A DNA stretch of 64,000 bases, taken from Actinomycetospora callitridis. GTDB taxonomy: Bacteria > Actinomycetota > Actinomycetes > Mycobacteriales > Pseudonocardiaceae. The translations under genes and the position numbers were made by a program. Positions 36,613 to 45,454 of the stretch are shown here, in pieces; positions within the stretch are counted from its first letter, which is position 1; the number at the start of each line of letters is the position of its first letter. A model generated the notes under the pieces. That model did no database searches. It saw only the letters and a list, made by a program, of their open reading frames with translations, and was not told the origin of the DNA. The stretch covers positions 682,001 through 746,000 of the forward strand of contig NZ_JAQZAK010000002.1 in NCBI RefSeq assembly GCF_028737265.1. Reading direction: 5' to 3'.

Positions 36613-37191
36613 TCAACTCACCTCTTCCGAGATCGCGGACACGGCGGTCCGCAGCTTCGACAGGGCCCGGTGCTGTGCCACCCGCACAGCGCCGGGAGTG
36701 GATTCGACCGCTTCCGCGGTCTCCTCCGCTGACAATCCAACGACGACACGCAACACGAGGATTTCCCTCTGTTTGGGGGGCAGCGTGTCGAGCAGTTGAC
36801 CCATCTGGACGGACAACGCTCCGTTGAGTGCCCGCTGCTCAGGGCCGTCCCGGGGATCGAGCTCCTCGGGGAGCTCCTCCACGGGTTCGGAGCGGCTGCG
36901 GGCGACCGAACGGTGGGCGTCGACCACCTTGTGGGCCGCGATCCCGTACACGAACGCGAGGAACGGGCGGCCCTGGTCGCGGTAGCCCGGCAGCGCTGTC
37001 AGCACGGCGAGACACACCTCCTGGGCCACGTCGTCGGCGGAGACCGCCGACCGTTCCTGCCGGCCGATGCGCGCACGGCAGTACCGCACGACCAACGGCC
37101 GGATGATCGCGAGAACGCGGTTGAGAGCCGAGCGGTCGCCGTCGTTGGCGGCGGCCACCAGACCCTCGAGGTCGTTCCCTGCTTCGCTCAT
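36613..37191 (-). CDS. sigD: RNA polymerase sigma factor SigD (ECF type)
   Basis: The product is 192 residues from ATG 37191; an in-frame extension to 37485 is Pro/Arg-rich and unlike a sigma factor. Region 2 has SAVSADDVAQEVCLAVLTALPGYRDQGRPFLAFVYGIAAHKVVD (approx. residues 50-95), and region 4 has LLDTLPPKQREILVLRVVVGLSAEETAEAV...GAVRVAQHRAL. It directs RNA polymerase to stress and ribosome-related promoters in relatives. It is cotranscribed with its anti-sigma factor, whose start follows the stop directly. Confidence 0.92.
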   Translation of the reverse strand: MSEAGNDLEGLVAAANDGDRSALNRVLAIIRPLVVRYCRARIGRQERSAVSADDVAQEVCLAVLTALPGYRDQGRPFLAFVYGIAAHKVVDAHRSVARSRSEPVEELPEELDPRDGPEQRALNGALSVQMGQLLDTLPPKQREILVLRVVVGLSAEETAEAVESTPGAVRVAQHRALSKLRTAVSAISEEVS

Positions 37192-37526
37192 CGCTGCGCG
37201 TGGCCCCGGTGTTACGCGGGGCGGTGGCACCGGGCGCATCGGCCTTGATGTCGACACGGGGTCCACCGCCGGACGGACCGACGTCCCGGCCGAGGTGAGG
37301 TGACCGGACGACGGGTTGGTCGGATCAGCGTAGCGGGCGGTCTGCGGGCCCTGCGCGGCCCAGGAAGCGGGTGGTGCGGCGTTCGCCCGATCCGGGCCAC
37401 GCCACCGATCCGCCGCGCGGTGCACCGCGCGGGGGATCCCGATCACCGGCGTCGGGACGTCGTCGGCGTGCATCCCTCGGGTCACGTCGCCGGCACCCCC
37501 CGAACGTCCGTCGTTCCGGTATGCGG
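37192..37526. other. 335-bp leader between the receiver-like regulator and sigD
   Basis: No clear gene. It holds an in-frame upstream extension of sigD (to 37485) of low-complexity Pro/Arg character, which I regard as untranslated leader or an unused frame. The sigD promoter should lie here; I see no convincing -35/-10 pair. Confidence 0.5.
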
Positions 37527-38123
37527 TCAGGAGACCAGGCCCCGTCGGAAGCCGTGTGCCACGGCCTGCGCGCGGTCACGGACGCCCAGCTTGCGGAACA
37601 GGCGGCGGGCGTGGGTCTTGACGGTGTCCTCGGAGAGGTAGAGCTCGCGGCCGATCTGGCCGTTGCTCTTGCCCTGGGCCATGCCGCGCAGCACCTGCAG
37701 CTCCCGCTCGGTGAGCTGGACGCCGGAGTCGGCCGGGGTGCGCGGGGCGGGCACCGAGGTGCTCGCGAGGGTGTGGGCCAGCGCGGCGACGAGCTCGGGA
37801 CGCGAGGCGTCCCAGCGCAGGTAGCCGCGGGCACCGCCGGCGATCGCCGCGGCGATGCTGCCGGAGTCGTCGGGGGCGCCGAAGACGATGACGTTGGCCT
37901 GCGGGTGGGCGGCCACCAGGCGGCGCGTGGCCTCGACCCCGGTGGGCACCGCGCGCTGGGTGCCGACGAGCACGACGTCGACGGTCTGCCGCGAGAACCG
38001 CGTGAGCAGCTCGTCGCCGTGGGCGACGCAGTCGATGCGGTGGACCCCCGGGACCGCGGACATCACCCTCGTGAGGCCTTCACGGACGCTGCGACGGTCG
38101 TCGCAGATCAGCACCGTGGTCAC
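37527..38123 (-). CDS. Atypical NarL/LuxR-type response regulator lacking the phospho-Asp
   Basis: The product is 198 residues from GTG 38123 (AAAGGAG well placed). The receiver domain keeps the acidic pair in ICDDRRSV, but the phosphoacceptor position reads VVLVGTQ (Gly for Asp), and the conserved Lys position is Arg (YLRWD). The C-terminal LuxR HTH is intact (LTERELQVLRGMAQGKSNGQIGRELYLSEDTVKTHARRLFRKLGV). No histidine kinase is nearby. It probably acts without phosphorylation, perhaps constitutively or through a ligand. It lies between sigD and whiB. Confidence 0.88.
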   Translation of the reverse strand: MTTVLICDDRRSVREGLTRVMSAVPGVHRIDCVAHGDELLTRFSRQTVDVVLVGTQRAVPTGVEATRRLVAAHPQANVIVFGAPDDSGSIAAAIAGGARGYLRWDASRPELVAALAHTLASTSVPAPRTPADSGVQLTERELQVLRGMAQGKSNGQIGRELYLSEDTVKTHARRLFRKLGVRDRAQAVAHGFRRGLVS

Positions 38124-38751
38124 GGGAGCTCCTTTCTGCACGGACGCAGCAGCCGATGAGCGAGCACTCTCCCCCATCGGCACCCGGAGCGACGAGCTTG
38201 ACCCGCCGCCGGCGCTCTTTTCGCCGGGGCGCGTCGACCCCGGCTCGCGTCCGCGGTCGAGTCCGCGCTCGACGTGCCGGTCCATGCGCTCTCCTCACGA
38301 CGGGCGCGGGGCTGTCCACGCCTCGATGGGGCCGAGGGCCTCCACGGCCTCCCGGCTCCGCCCGGTACGACAACCGGACGAGCGTGACGACCCTCCCCCT
38401 GTCCAACGTCCCAGCGACCTTACGGTGACGACCGGAGATCCACCGGATACGACCGTCCGGCGACCTCCCGTGTACTCCGCGTGCGGAGGATGATCACGGA
38501 TCGGAGCCGGTTCGGCAAGCACCCCTGCATGTAGGCGACCGTTCGCCGTGAGGGATGGCGCACGTCGCAAGCTCTTGTCCGGTCGCGCGCAACCGCCATA
38601 GGGTCCTCATCGGTGGTCGCGGTCCGCGCCGTCGTGGGCACGGTCAGTGACGGCCACCGGGAGCGCGAACCGCACGGAGGCGGACCACACCGACCCCCGT
38701 GCGGACGCGCGGAGCAGCCGGACCCACGGGTCCTCGCGTAGGAGGTGGCTC
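38124..38751. other. 628-bp divergent intergenic region before whiB
   Basis: No supported gene in either strand. It contains the AAAGGAG ribosome site of the regulator at its left end, a candidate whiB promoter near 38575 and a whiB ribosome site AGGAGG at 38740. The length suggests several regulatory inputs to whiB; I recognised no further motif. Confidence 0.5.
38575..38604 (+). promoter_or_regulatory. Candidate whiB promoter
   Basis: TTGTCC (38575-38580), 18 bases, TAGGGT (38599-38604), which fits an actinobacterial TAnnnT -10. It would give a leader of about 140 bases before the whiB start. Confidence 0.35.
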
Positions 38752-39048
38752 ATGGCGGACGTCCGCCGGCTTCCGGGACCCAATGCCGACATCTGGGACT
38801 GGCAGCGACTCGGATCCTGCCGAGGCATGGACAGCGCGTTCTTCTTCCACCCCGACGGTGAGCGCGGCCCCGCCCGTGCGCACCGCGAGCGCCGGGCGAA
38901 GGCGGTGTGCCGCGACTGTCCGGTGGTCGAGCCGTGCCGCCGGCACGCCATCGCCGCCGGCGAGCCGTACGGCATCTGGGGCGGCATGTCGGAGTCCGAG
39001 CGGGTCGCGGTCGCCACCGGGCGCCCGCGCCGTCTCACGAGCGGCTGA
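38752..39048 (+). CDS. whiB3: WhiB-family iron-sulfur transcription factor (WhiB3-like)
   Basis: The protein has 98 residues. Four cysteines at 23, 53, 56 and 62 bind a [4Fe-4S] cluster, the same spacing as M. tuberculosis WhiB3. GIWGG follows in the beta-turn, and the basic tail (TGRPRRLTSG) likely contacts DNA. ATG 38752 has AGGAGG at 38740. WhiB3 senses redox state and O2/NO and binds the primary sigma factor. Its place between sigD and groEL1 is that of Rv3416 whiB3. A strong hairpin follows. Confidence 0.85.
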   Translation: MADVRRLPGPNADIWDWQRLGSCRGMDSAFFFHPDGERGPARAHRERRAKAVCRDCPVVEPCRRHAIAAGEPYGIWGGMSESERVAVATGRPRRLTSG

Positions 39049-39068
39049 GCCGCTTCCCGACCCCACAG

Positions 39069-39110
39069 ACACGGAGGGCCCCACCGCGGCTGCGGTGGGG
39101 CCCTCCGTGT
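39069..39110. terminator. Strong terminator after whiB
   Basis: A perfect 19-bp stem (ACACGGAGGGCCCC... at 39069-39087, partner 39092-39110) with a GGCT loop, 20 bases after the whiB stop and ahead of the convergent groEL end. Likely bidirectional. Confidence 0.85.
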
Positions 39111-39165
39111 GTCATCTCCGGCTCACCGAACACCGGAGCGCGACAGCCGCTTTCGGCGCGGCTGA

Positions 39166-40797
39166 CTAGTGGCCGTGCCCGTGGCCGTGGCCGTGGCCAC
39201 CGCCCGCGGCAGCGGGCTCCTCGTCGACGGGCTTGTCCACCACAGCACTCTCCGTGGTCAGGACCATGCGCGCGATCGAGGTGGCGTTCTCCAGCGCGGA
39301 GCGCGTCACCTTGACCGGGTCGATGATCCCGGTCTCCATGAGGTCGCCGTAGGTGCCGGCCGCGGCGTCGTAGCCGGTGCCCCAGCCCGCCTCGGCGACG
39401 TGCGCGGCGACGACCGAGCCCTCGAGCCCCGCGTTGCGGGCGATGGCCCGCAGCGGCGCCGAGAGCGCCCGGCGCACCAGGGCCACGCCCGTGGCCTCGT
39501 CGCCGGTGAGGCCGAGACCGCCCTCGAGCTCGGCCGAGGCGTGCAGCAGCGCGCTGCCGCCGCCGGGGACGATGCCCTCCTCGACCGCCGCACGCGTGGC
39601 GGCGATCGCGTCCTCGATGCGGTGCTTGCGCTCCTTCATCTCGGTCTCGGTGGCCGCACCGACCTTGATCACCGCGACGCCGCCGTGGAGCTTGGCCAGC
39701 CGCTCCTGGAGCTTCTCGCGGTCCCAGTCGGAGTCGGTCTCGCCGATCTCACGCCGGATCTGCGCGATGCGCGCGTCCACGGCCTCCTTGGAGCCGCCAC
39801 CCTCGACGAAGGTGGTGGTGTCCTTGGTGATGACCGCGCGGCGCACGCTGCCGAGCACCTCGGGACCGGCGTCGGACAGCTTGGTGCCGGTCTCGGGGTT
39901 GACCACCGTCGCGCCGAGCGCGGCGGCGAGGTCGTCCATGAACGCCTTGCGGCGGTCGCCGAAGAACGGCGCCTTGACCGCGGCGACCTTCACCGTCTTG
40001 CGGATCGAGTTCACCACGAGCGTCGAGAGCGCCTCGGCCTCGACGTCCTCGGCGATGATCAGGAGCGGCTTGCCCGACTCGACGACCTTCTCCAGCAGCG
40101 GGAGGAGGTCCTGGATCGCGCTGATCTTGTCCCGGTTCAGCAGGACCTGGGCGTCCTCGAGGACCGCTTCCATCGAGTCGTTGTCGGTGACGAAGTAGGG
40201 CGAGATGTAGCCCTTGTCGAACTGCAGACCCTCGGTGATCTCCAGCTCGGTCGCCAGCGTCGAGGCCTCCTCGACGGTGATGACGCCGTCCTCGCCGACC
40301 TTCTCCATCGCCTCGCCGATGAGGTCGCCGATCGTCTGGTCGCGGGACGCGACCGCGCCGACGGCGGCGATGCCCTGACGGCCGTCGACCGGGGTGGCGC
40401 GCGAGCGCAGCACCTCGGTGATCTTCTCGGTGGCGGCGACCATGCCGGCACCCAGCGAGGTGGGGTTGGCGCCCGCGGCGAGGTTGCGCAGGCCCTCGGC
40501 GACCAGCGCCTGGGCGAGGACCGTGGCCGTCGTGGTGCCGTCGCCGGCGACGTCGTTGGTCTTGGTGGCGACGTTCTTCGCCAGCTGCGCACCGAGGTTC
40601 TCGAAGGGGTCCTCGAGCTCGATCTCGCGGGCGATGGTGACGCCGTCGTTGGTGATCGTCGGACCACCGAACTTCTTCTCCAGCACGACGTGACGCCCCC
40701 GCGGTCCGAGGGTCACCACGACCGCACCGGCCAGCTGGTCGACGCCGCGCTCCAAGGCGCGGCGGGCGGTCTCGTCGAACGTGATCTGCTTGGGCAC
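39166..40797 (-). CDS. groEL: Chaperonin GroEL (GroEL1-type, His-rich tail)
   Basis: The product is 543 residues from GTG 40797 (start [17 protein letters not shown]). All chaperonin hallmarks are seen: [45 protein letters not shown] site and ...[13 protein letters not shown]. The C-terminus is [12 protein letters not shown], unlike the GGM tail of folding GroELs; such His tails mark actinobacterial GroEL1. GroES is 93 bp upstream on the same strand and a CIRCE operator precedes it. His tails can bind copper or nickel; a role here is inference. Confidence 0.95.
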   Translation of the reverse strand: MPKQITFDETARRALERGVDQLAGAVVVTLGPRGRHVVLEKKFGGPTITNDGVTIAREIELEDPFENLGAQLAKNVATKTNDVAGDGTTTATVLAQALVAEGLRNLAAGANPTSLGAGMVAATEKITEVLRSRATPVDGRQGIAAVGAVASRDQTIGDLIGEAMEKVGEDGVITVEEASTLATELEITEGLQFDKGYISPYFVTDNDSMEAVLEDAQVLLNRDKISAIQDLLPLLEKVVESGKPLLIIAEDVEAEALSTLVVNSIRKTVKVAAVKAPFFGDRRKAFMDDLAAALGATVVNPETGTKLSDAGPEVLGSVRRAVITKDTTTFVEGGGSKEAVDARIAQIRREIGETDSDWDREKLQERLAKLHGGVAVIKVGAATETEMKERKHRIEDAIAATRAAVEEGIVPGGGSALLHASAELEGGLGLTGDEATGVALVRRALSAPLRAIARNAGLEGSVVAAHVAEAGWGTGYDAAAGTYGDLMETGIIDPVKVTRSALENATSIARMVLTTESAVVDKPVDEEPAAAGGGHGHGHGHGH

Positions 40798-40825
40798 TGA
40801 CCTACCTTTCGTGACGCGAGACGAC

Positions 40826-40863
40826 GCCGCCCCGGTCACCCCGTCCGGGGCCACCGGGGCGGC
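40826..40863 (-). other. Hairpin between groES and groEL
   Basis: GCCGCCCCGGT (40826) pairs with ACCGGGGCGGC (40853) around an inner CCCCG/CGGGG hairpin, inside the 93-bp gap of the operon. It might partly terminate or guide processing, giving more groES than groEL message. Confidence 0.4.
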
Positions 40864-40890
40864 ATCGCTGTGCTCTGTGGAGCGGCGTCG

Positions 40891-41187
40891 TTAGTTGACG
40901 ACCGCCAGCACGTCGCGCGAGGAGAGGATCAGGTAGTCCTCGCCGTTGTACTTGATCTCGGTGCCGCCGTACTTCGAGAACACGACGACGTCACCCACCG
41001 CGACGTCGAGCGGGATGCGGTTCCCGTTGTCGTCCACGCGGCCCGGGCCCACGGCGAGGACCTTGCCCTCCTGGGGCTTCTCCTTCGCCGTGTCCGGGAT
41101 GACGATGCCCGAAGCGGTCGTCGTCTCGGCCTCGCTGGCCTGCACGACGAGCTTGTCCTCGAGCGGCTTGATGTTCACGCTGGCCAC
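40891..41187 (-). CDS. groES: Co-chaperonin GroES
   Basis: The product is 98 residues from GTG 41187, with GGAGG eight bases upstream; the longer frame is not family-like. It begins [15 protein letters not shown] and has the mobile loop [21 protein letters not shown] that docks on GroEL. Forms the heptameric lid. It is the first gene of groES-groEL, controlled by a CIRCE site 114 bp upstream. Confidence 0.97.
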   Translation of the reverse strand: MASVNIKPLEDKLVVQASEAETTTASGIVIPDTAKEKPQEGKVLAVGPGRVDDNGNRIPLDVAVGDVVVFSKYGGTEIKYNGEDYLILSSRDVLAVVN

Positions 41188-41300
41188 GTCGGTGACCTCC
41201 ACCTGTCTGGGGTCGGAGCGATATACGCCTGTATGGGCTCCACGGCGCCGGTGGTCCGACCCGTCGTCGCGGGTGCCGGGGCGGCTCCGACGCCGTGCTG

Positions 41301-41327
41301 TTGGCACTCTATCCCCGAGAGTGCCAG
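41301..41327 (-). promoter_or_regulatory. CIRCE operator (HrcA site) upstream of groES
   Basis: TTGGCACTC, nine bases, GAGTGCCAG: the CIRCE inverted repeat with one mismatch in the outermost base. HrcA binds it and represses groES-groEL until heat shock. It starts four bases beyond the rimI stop. Confidence 0.85.
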
Positions 41328-41331
41328 GTCA

Positions 41332-41826
41332 TCAACGAGGGTCCGACGCGGGCGGGTCGCCGGCCGGCGGGCGCTTCATCGTGTACGCGTCCGCTCCCGA
41401 GGAGTAATAGCGGCGGCGGGTCCCGACGATCGCGAACCCGGTCACGCGGTACAGGTGCTGCGCGGCCTCGTTGTCGGTGCGGACCTCGAGGTACGTGGTC
41501 GCCCCGATCCGATCGGCGGCCGTGAGCAGGCCGTCGAGCACCGCGCGTCCGATGCCGCGCCCCTGGTGGCGGGGGTCCACGCCGATCGTGTGGATCTCCG
41601 CCTCGGCGTGCTGCCCGAGCCGCGCCGGGAGCAGGGCGATGCCGCCGTAACCGACGAGCTCCCCCGCGCTGCGGGCGGCGAGGTAGACGTGGCCCGCGCG
41701 CAGCTCGTCGCGGAACGCCCGCGCGCTCCACGGGTCGTCGCCGGGGAACAGGACGGCCTCGAGCTGCGCGCACCGGTCGGCGTCGTCGGGGGTGAGGGCG
41801 TCGACGACGACGTCGGTGCTGGTCAT
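41332..41826 (-). CDS. rimI: Ribosomal protein S18-alanine N-acetyltransferase RimI
   Basis: This 164-residue GNAT acetyltransferase acetylates the N-terminus of S18. Acetyl-CoA loop is HQGRGIGRAVLDGL and motif B is YLEVRTDNEAAQHLYRVTGF. It overlaps tsaB by four bases (ATGA). It is the last gene of a six-gene minus-strand operon. In relatives tsaD follows rimI; here the next feature is the CIRCE site. Confidence 0.93.
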   Translation of the reverse strand: MTSTDVVVDALTPDDADRCAQLEAVLFPGDDPWSARAFRDELRAGHVYLAARSAGELVGYGGIALLPARLGQHAEAEIHTIGVDPRHQGRGIGRAVLDGLLTAADRIGATTYLEVRTDNEAAQHLYRVTGFAIVGTRRRYYSSGADAYTMKRPPAGDPPASDPR

Positions 41827-42539
41827 GCGCGCGTGACGGTCTTCGGCGCGCCGGGCGGGACCGCGTCGGGGCGGCGCAGGTAGAGCGGCGCCAGCGGTGC
41901 GGGCGTCGTCCCCGTGCGCAGGGCGGCCGCGGCGACGGCGACCAGCCCGGCGGGGGTGGGGCCGGGGACCTCGACCTCGGCTCCGATCTGGGCAGCCGCG
42001 TCGCCCACGATCCGGTCCACCGGGCCGAGGTCGTTCTCCAGGCGCTCGGCGAGTACGGCGGGGGCGACGACCTCGGGGCCGTGGGTGCGGACCCCGTCGA
42101 CCACGAGGCTCCAGTAGACCTCGCGGCGGCGGGCGTCGGTGACCACCAGGACGCGAAGCGGTGGGGGGAGCACGCCGATAGGGGAGCCGGACCCTTCGGA
42201 CAGGACGCGGCCCGGCAGATCCGCGGCCATCGCGTCGTGGGTGCCGACGCCGTGCACCGGGATCCCGAGCGCGTCGCCCATCGCCGCCGCGGTGACGAGC
42301 CCGACGCGCAGGCCCGTGAACGGCCCGGGGCCGAGTCCGGCGACGACGGCGTCGAGGTCGCGGCGGGTGCGCCCGGCCTCGGCCAGGGCGTCGCGGACGG
42401 CGGGGGCGAGGAGCTCGGCGTGGGCCCGGGCGCCGACGCCGTCGCGGGCGGCGAGCGTGACGGGGGGTCCGTCGGGATCCAGCTCGACCACGCCTGCGGT
42501 GATGCGGGCGGTGGCGGTGTCGAGGGCCAGGACGAGCAC
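41823..42539 (-). CDS. tsaB: tRNA t6A synthesis protein TsaB
   Basis: The product is 238 residues from GTG 42539 (LVLALDTATARITAGVV, the family start; an upstream frame lacks homology). It has an ASKHA-fold with LGPGPFTGLRVG as the signature. TsaB forms TsaBDE with TsaD and TsaE to make N6-threonylcarbamoyladenosine at tRNA A37. It is ten bases after tsaE and overlaps rimI. The partner tsaD is not encoded in this window. Confidence 0.92.
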   Translation of the reverse strand: MLVLALDTATARITAGVVELDPDGPPVTLAARDGVGARAHAELLAPAVRDALAEAGRTRRDLDAVVAGLGPGPFTGLRVGLVTAAAMGDALGIPVHGVGTHDAMAADLPGRVLSEGSGSPIGVLPPPLRVLVVTDARRREVYWSLVVDGVRTHGPEVVAPAVLAERLENDLGPVDRIVGDAAAQIGAEVEVPGPTPAGLVAVAAAALRTGTTPAPLAPLYLRRPDAVPPGAPKTVTRA

Positions 42540-42549
42540 GTCCGAGACC

Positions 42550-43092
42550 CTACGAGCCGGGGTCCCCGCCGCCGACGAGGCGGGCGGGGCCCTCGAGCAC
42601 GGCGACCCGCACTTCCGGCGCATCGGGCGTCCCGGTGCGGTCGAGCCGGACCGTCAGGTGCTCGGCGGCGAGGTGCTCGGCGACCCCCTCGCCCCACTCG
42701 ATCACCACGGCGGCGCGGGTGAGGTCGGTGTCGAGGTCGAGGTCGTCGAGCTGGGCGGCGACGTCGCGGGGGTCCGGGTCGCCGCTCGTCCCGACCCCGA
42801 GCCGGTAGGCGTCGACGTGGACGAGCACGACCCCGCGCCCGCCGAGGGCATCGGGCAGCGGCGGGTGCTCGCGGGCGATGACGAAGGTCGGCGAGCTCAC
42901 CGGCCCCTCGACGCCGAGGCCCTCGCCGATGCCGGCGGCCAGGCACGTCTTGCCGGCCCCGAGCGGGCCCGCGAGCACGACGAGGTCGCCGGGCTGCAGG
43001 CGCGTGCCCAGCTCGTGCCCGAGGGCCGTCGTGTCCGCGGCCGTGGGCAGGACGACGCGACGTCCCGCCCCCACGGCACCCGGCCGGGTCAC
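42550..43092 (-). CDS. tsaE: tRNA t6A synthesis ATPase TsaE
   Basis: This 180-residue P-loop ATPase has Walker A in LAGPLGAGKTCLA, SSPTFVIA, HVDAYRL and IEWGEGV, the TsaE hallmarks. GTG 43092 overlaps the hydrolase stop by four bases. It drives turnover of the TsaB-TsaD complex. It is in the operon nnr-alr-hydrolase-tsaE-tsaB-rimI. Confidence 0.93.
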   Translation of the reverse strand: MTRPGAVGAGRRVVLPTAADTTALGHELGTRLQPGDLVVLAGPLGAGKTCLAAGIGEGLGVEGPVSSPTFVIAREHPPLPDALGGRGVVLVHVDAYRLGVGTSGDPDPRDVAAQLDDLDLDTDLTRAAVVIEWGEGVAEHLAAEHLTVRLDRTGTPDAPEVRVAVLEGPARLVGGGDPGS

Positions 43093-44288
43093 GCCCGTCG
43101 CCGGGGTCGGCGCAGCCCCCGGCGCGGTCGGTCGGCCGACGCGGCGCGTCCCGGGCGCAGGCGGCGCAGGACCTGGGTGCGGTGGGTGCAGCGGCGCAGG
43201 AGCTCGAGCAGGGCGGCGTCGAACTCGCCGGGCTGCTCGAGCATCGCCATGTGCCCGGCGCCCTCGAGGGGCAGGAGCTCGGCGTGCGGCATCTCTGCGG
43301 AGATCAGCTCGGAGTGCTCGTACGGGATCATCCGGTCCAGGGTCCCGCCCGCGACCAGCACCTCGCACTGGGAGAGCCCCGCGAGCGCCGCGCGGCGGTT
43401 GTGCGTGGAGAGCGTGTTGGCGAACGAGGTGAGCGCGTCGAGCGGGGTGGCCGCGATCGTCCGGTCGACCAGGTTCACCAGCGCCGGGTCGGTGGAGCGG
43501 TCGCCGAACGACAGGCCCTGCACGAACGCCCAGATGACGTTGCCGGCGGCGCGTCGCACGCGGTCGGCGAAGGCGGGCTGCCAGTGCGCCACCCGTCCCA
43601 GCACGTTGACCGTCGGGTTCCGGTGCGACAGCACGGCCTGCTTGAGCCCGCCGGCCATGACGTCGCCCGCCGAGGTGCAGACCAGGGCCACGCCCGCGAC
43701 GCGCTCCTTGAACAGCTTCGGGTTCCGCTCGGCCAGCGCCATGATCGTCATGCCGCCCATGGAGTGCCCGACCAGCACGATCGGGCCCTCGGGGACGACG
43801 GAGCGCAGGATCGCGTCGAGGTCGGCGCCGAGCTGGGCGATCGTGCACGAGCGCGCGCTCGCCTGGCCGGAGCGGCCGTGGCGGCGCTGGTCGTAGAGCA
43901 CGGTGCGCACCGCGGGCTCGGTGAGCTCGGAGAGCATCCGGCGCTGGAAGTGCCAGCACTTGCGGTCGAGGGCGAACCCGTGGACGAGCACGACGGTCAG
44001 CTCGGGCTTCGCGCCCGGGGTGACCGGGTCGATCTCCTCGACCGAGAGCCGCACCCCGTCGTCCGCGGCCACGGACGACTCGCGGCCCGGCGGGAGCATG
44101 CCCAGCTTCGAGGGGTGGGCCTTCTCCTCCTCGGAGAGGCGCGCCCGCTGGCGCAGGATGCGGTGGCGCGCCCGGCCGGCCCCGACCGCACCCGCCGCGG
44201 CGGCGCCGCCCAGCACCGCGCCGGCCACGGCCCCCGCGACGCCGCCCGGGGAGACGCGGTGGTCGTGGCGGCCGTCGTCGCCGCTCAC
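43089..44288 (-). CDS. Alpha/beta hydrolase with Gly/Ala-rich N-terminus
   Basis: The protein has 399 residues. The first 45 form a low-complexity hydrophobic stretch (VAGAVAGAVLGGAAAAGAVGAG), which may be a membrane anchor. Then comes an alpha/beta-hydrolase core: VHGFALDRKCWHFQ, nucleophile Ser in VGHSMGG, Asp in GGTLDRMIP, His in GAGHMAML. GTG 44288 overlaps the alr stop and its own stop overlaps tsaE. A hydrolase between alr and tsaE is common in actinobacteria; substrate unknown. Confidence 0.88.
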   Translation of the reverse strand: MSGDDGRHDHRVSPGGVAGAVAGAVLGGAAAAGAVGAGRARHRILRQRARLSEEEKAHPSKLGMLPPGRESSVAADDGVRLSVEEIDPVTPGAKPELTVVLVHGFALDRKCWHFQRRMLSELTEPAVRTVLYDQRRHGRSGQASARSCTIAQLGADLDAILRSVVPEGPIVLVGHSMGGMTIMALAERNPKLFKERVAGVALVCTSAGDVMAGGLKQAVLSHRNPTVNVLGRVAHWQPAFADRVRRAAGNVIWAFVQGLSFGDRSTDPALVNLVDRTIAATPLDALTSFANTLSTHNRRAALAGLSQCEVLVAGGTLDRMIPYEHSELISAEMPHAELLPLEGAGHMAMLEQPGEFDAALLELLRRCTHRTQVLRRLRPGRAASADRPRRGLRRPRRRA

Positions 44289-45454
44289 GCGCGGGGCCCG
44301 GAGGTCCGCGTGACACGGGGACGGCAGCCGACGCCCGTGACGACCTCGTAGTGGATGGTGTCGAGCCAGCGCGCCCACTCGGCGGCCGTCGGCTCGCCCG
44401 CGTCGCCGGGGCCGAACAGGACGACCTCGTCGCCGGGGGCGACGACCGCGTCGGCGGCCTCGGCGGCCGGCCCCAGGTCGACCACGACCTGGTCCATGCA
44501 CACGCGCCCCACGACCGGTCGGCGCCGACCGGCCAGCTGCACCGTCATCGTCCCTCCGAGCCGTCGGGGCACCCCGTCGGCGTACCCCGTGGGGACCAGT
44601 GCGAGTACCCGGTCGCTGGGAGCGACCCATTCGTGACCGTACGAGACACCTTCCCCGGCGGCGATCCGTTTGACCAGCGCGACCCGGGTGCGGAACGTCA
44701 TGACCGGACGCAGTCCGTGATGGTCCGGCGCCTCGAGCGGGTCGAGTCCGTAGACGGCGATGCCGGGCCGGACGAGGTCGAGGTGCAGGTCGGGGCGAGT
44801 GAGCGTGGCCGCGGAGTTCGCCAGGTGCCGCCACGGCGCGGGGCCTCCGAGGCGCGCCGTCGCCGCCCGCCAGGCCTCGTCGAGGCGGGCGGCCTGGACG
44901 TCGATGGTCGGGTGGGCGGGGGCGTCGGCGTGCGCGAGGTGCGACCAGACGGCGGCGACCTCGACCTCGCCCGCGACCCGGGCGTCCTCGGTGGCGTCGA
45001 GCAGCTCGGCCCAGGCGTCGGGCGGGCAGCCGTTGCGGCTCAGCCCGGTGTCGATCTTGAGGTGCACGCGGGCGGGCCGGCCGGCGCGGCGCGCCCCGGC
45101 GACGACGCCGTCGAGCTCCGCGCGCGAGGAGACCCCGAGGTCGACGTGGTCGGCCACCGCGGGGGCGAAGTCCTCGTCGGGCAGGTGCAGCCAGGAGAGC
45201 ACCGGGGCGTCGATGCCGGCGGCGCGCAGCTCGGCGGCCTCGCCGAGGGTGCAGACGCCGAGCCAGGTGGCGCCGCTCGCCAGCGCCGTGCGGGCGACGT
45301 CGGCGGCACCGTGGCCGTAGCCGTCGGCCTTGACGACGGCCATCGTGGCGGCGCCGGAGCGTCGGGCGAGGCCGGCGAGCAGGTCGACGTTGTGGGCGAG
45401 GGCGTCGAGGTCGACGTGGGCCTCGACGCGGGGACGGCCGGTCGTGGTGGTCAT
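44285..45454 (-). CDS. alr: Alanine racemase
   Basis: This 389-residue PLP enzyme makes D-alanine for peptidoglycan. The PLP Lys42 is in AVVKADGYGHG, and the catalytic Tyr is in GVSYGHEW. HLANSAA and RPGIAVYG line the cofactor pocket. It overlaps nnr (ATGA) and the hydrolase (GTGA), so the operon couples cell-wall and tRNA-modification genes. Confidence 0.96.
   Translation of the reverse strand: MTTTTGRPRVEAHVDLDALAHNVDLLAGLARRSGAATMAVVKADGYGHGAADVARTALASGATWLGVCTLGEAAELRAAGIDAPVLSWLHLPDEDFAPAVADHVDLGVSSRAELDGVVAGARRAGRPARVHLKIDTGLSRNGCPPDAWAELLDATEDARVAGEVEVAAVWSHLAHADAPAHPTIDVQAARLDEAWRAATARLGGPAPWRHLANSAATLTRPDLHLDLVRPGIAVYGLDPLEAPDHHGLRPVMTFRTRVALVKRIAAGEGVSYGHEWVAPSDRVLALVPTGYADGVPRRLGGTMTVQLAGRRRPVVGRVCMDQVVVDLGPAAEAADAVVAPGDEVVLFGPGDAGEPTAAEWARWLDTIHYEVVTGVGCRPRVTRTSGPRA

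Noticed and set aside
36613..37485. N-terminally extended SigD (290 residues)
   Set aside because: The extra 98 residues are Pro/Arg-rich and unlike sigma factors; ATG 37191 gives the usual length.
39169..39207. GTGGCC microsatellite-like repeat
   Set aside because: It encodes the alternating His-Gly tail of GroEL1 and is explained by the protein.
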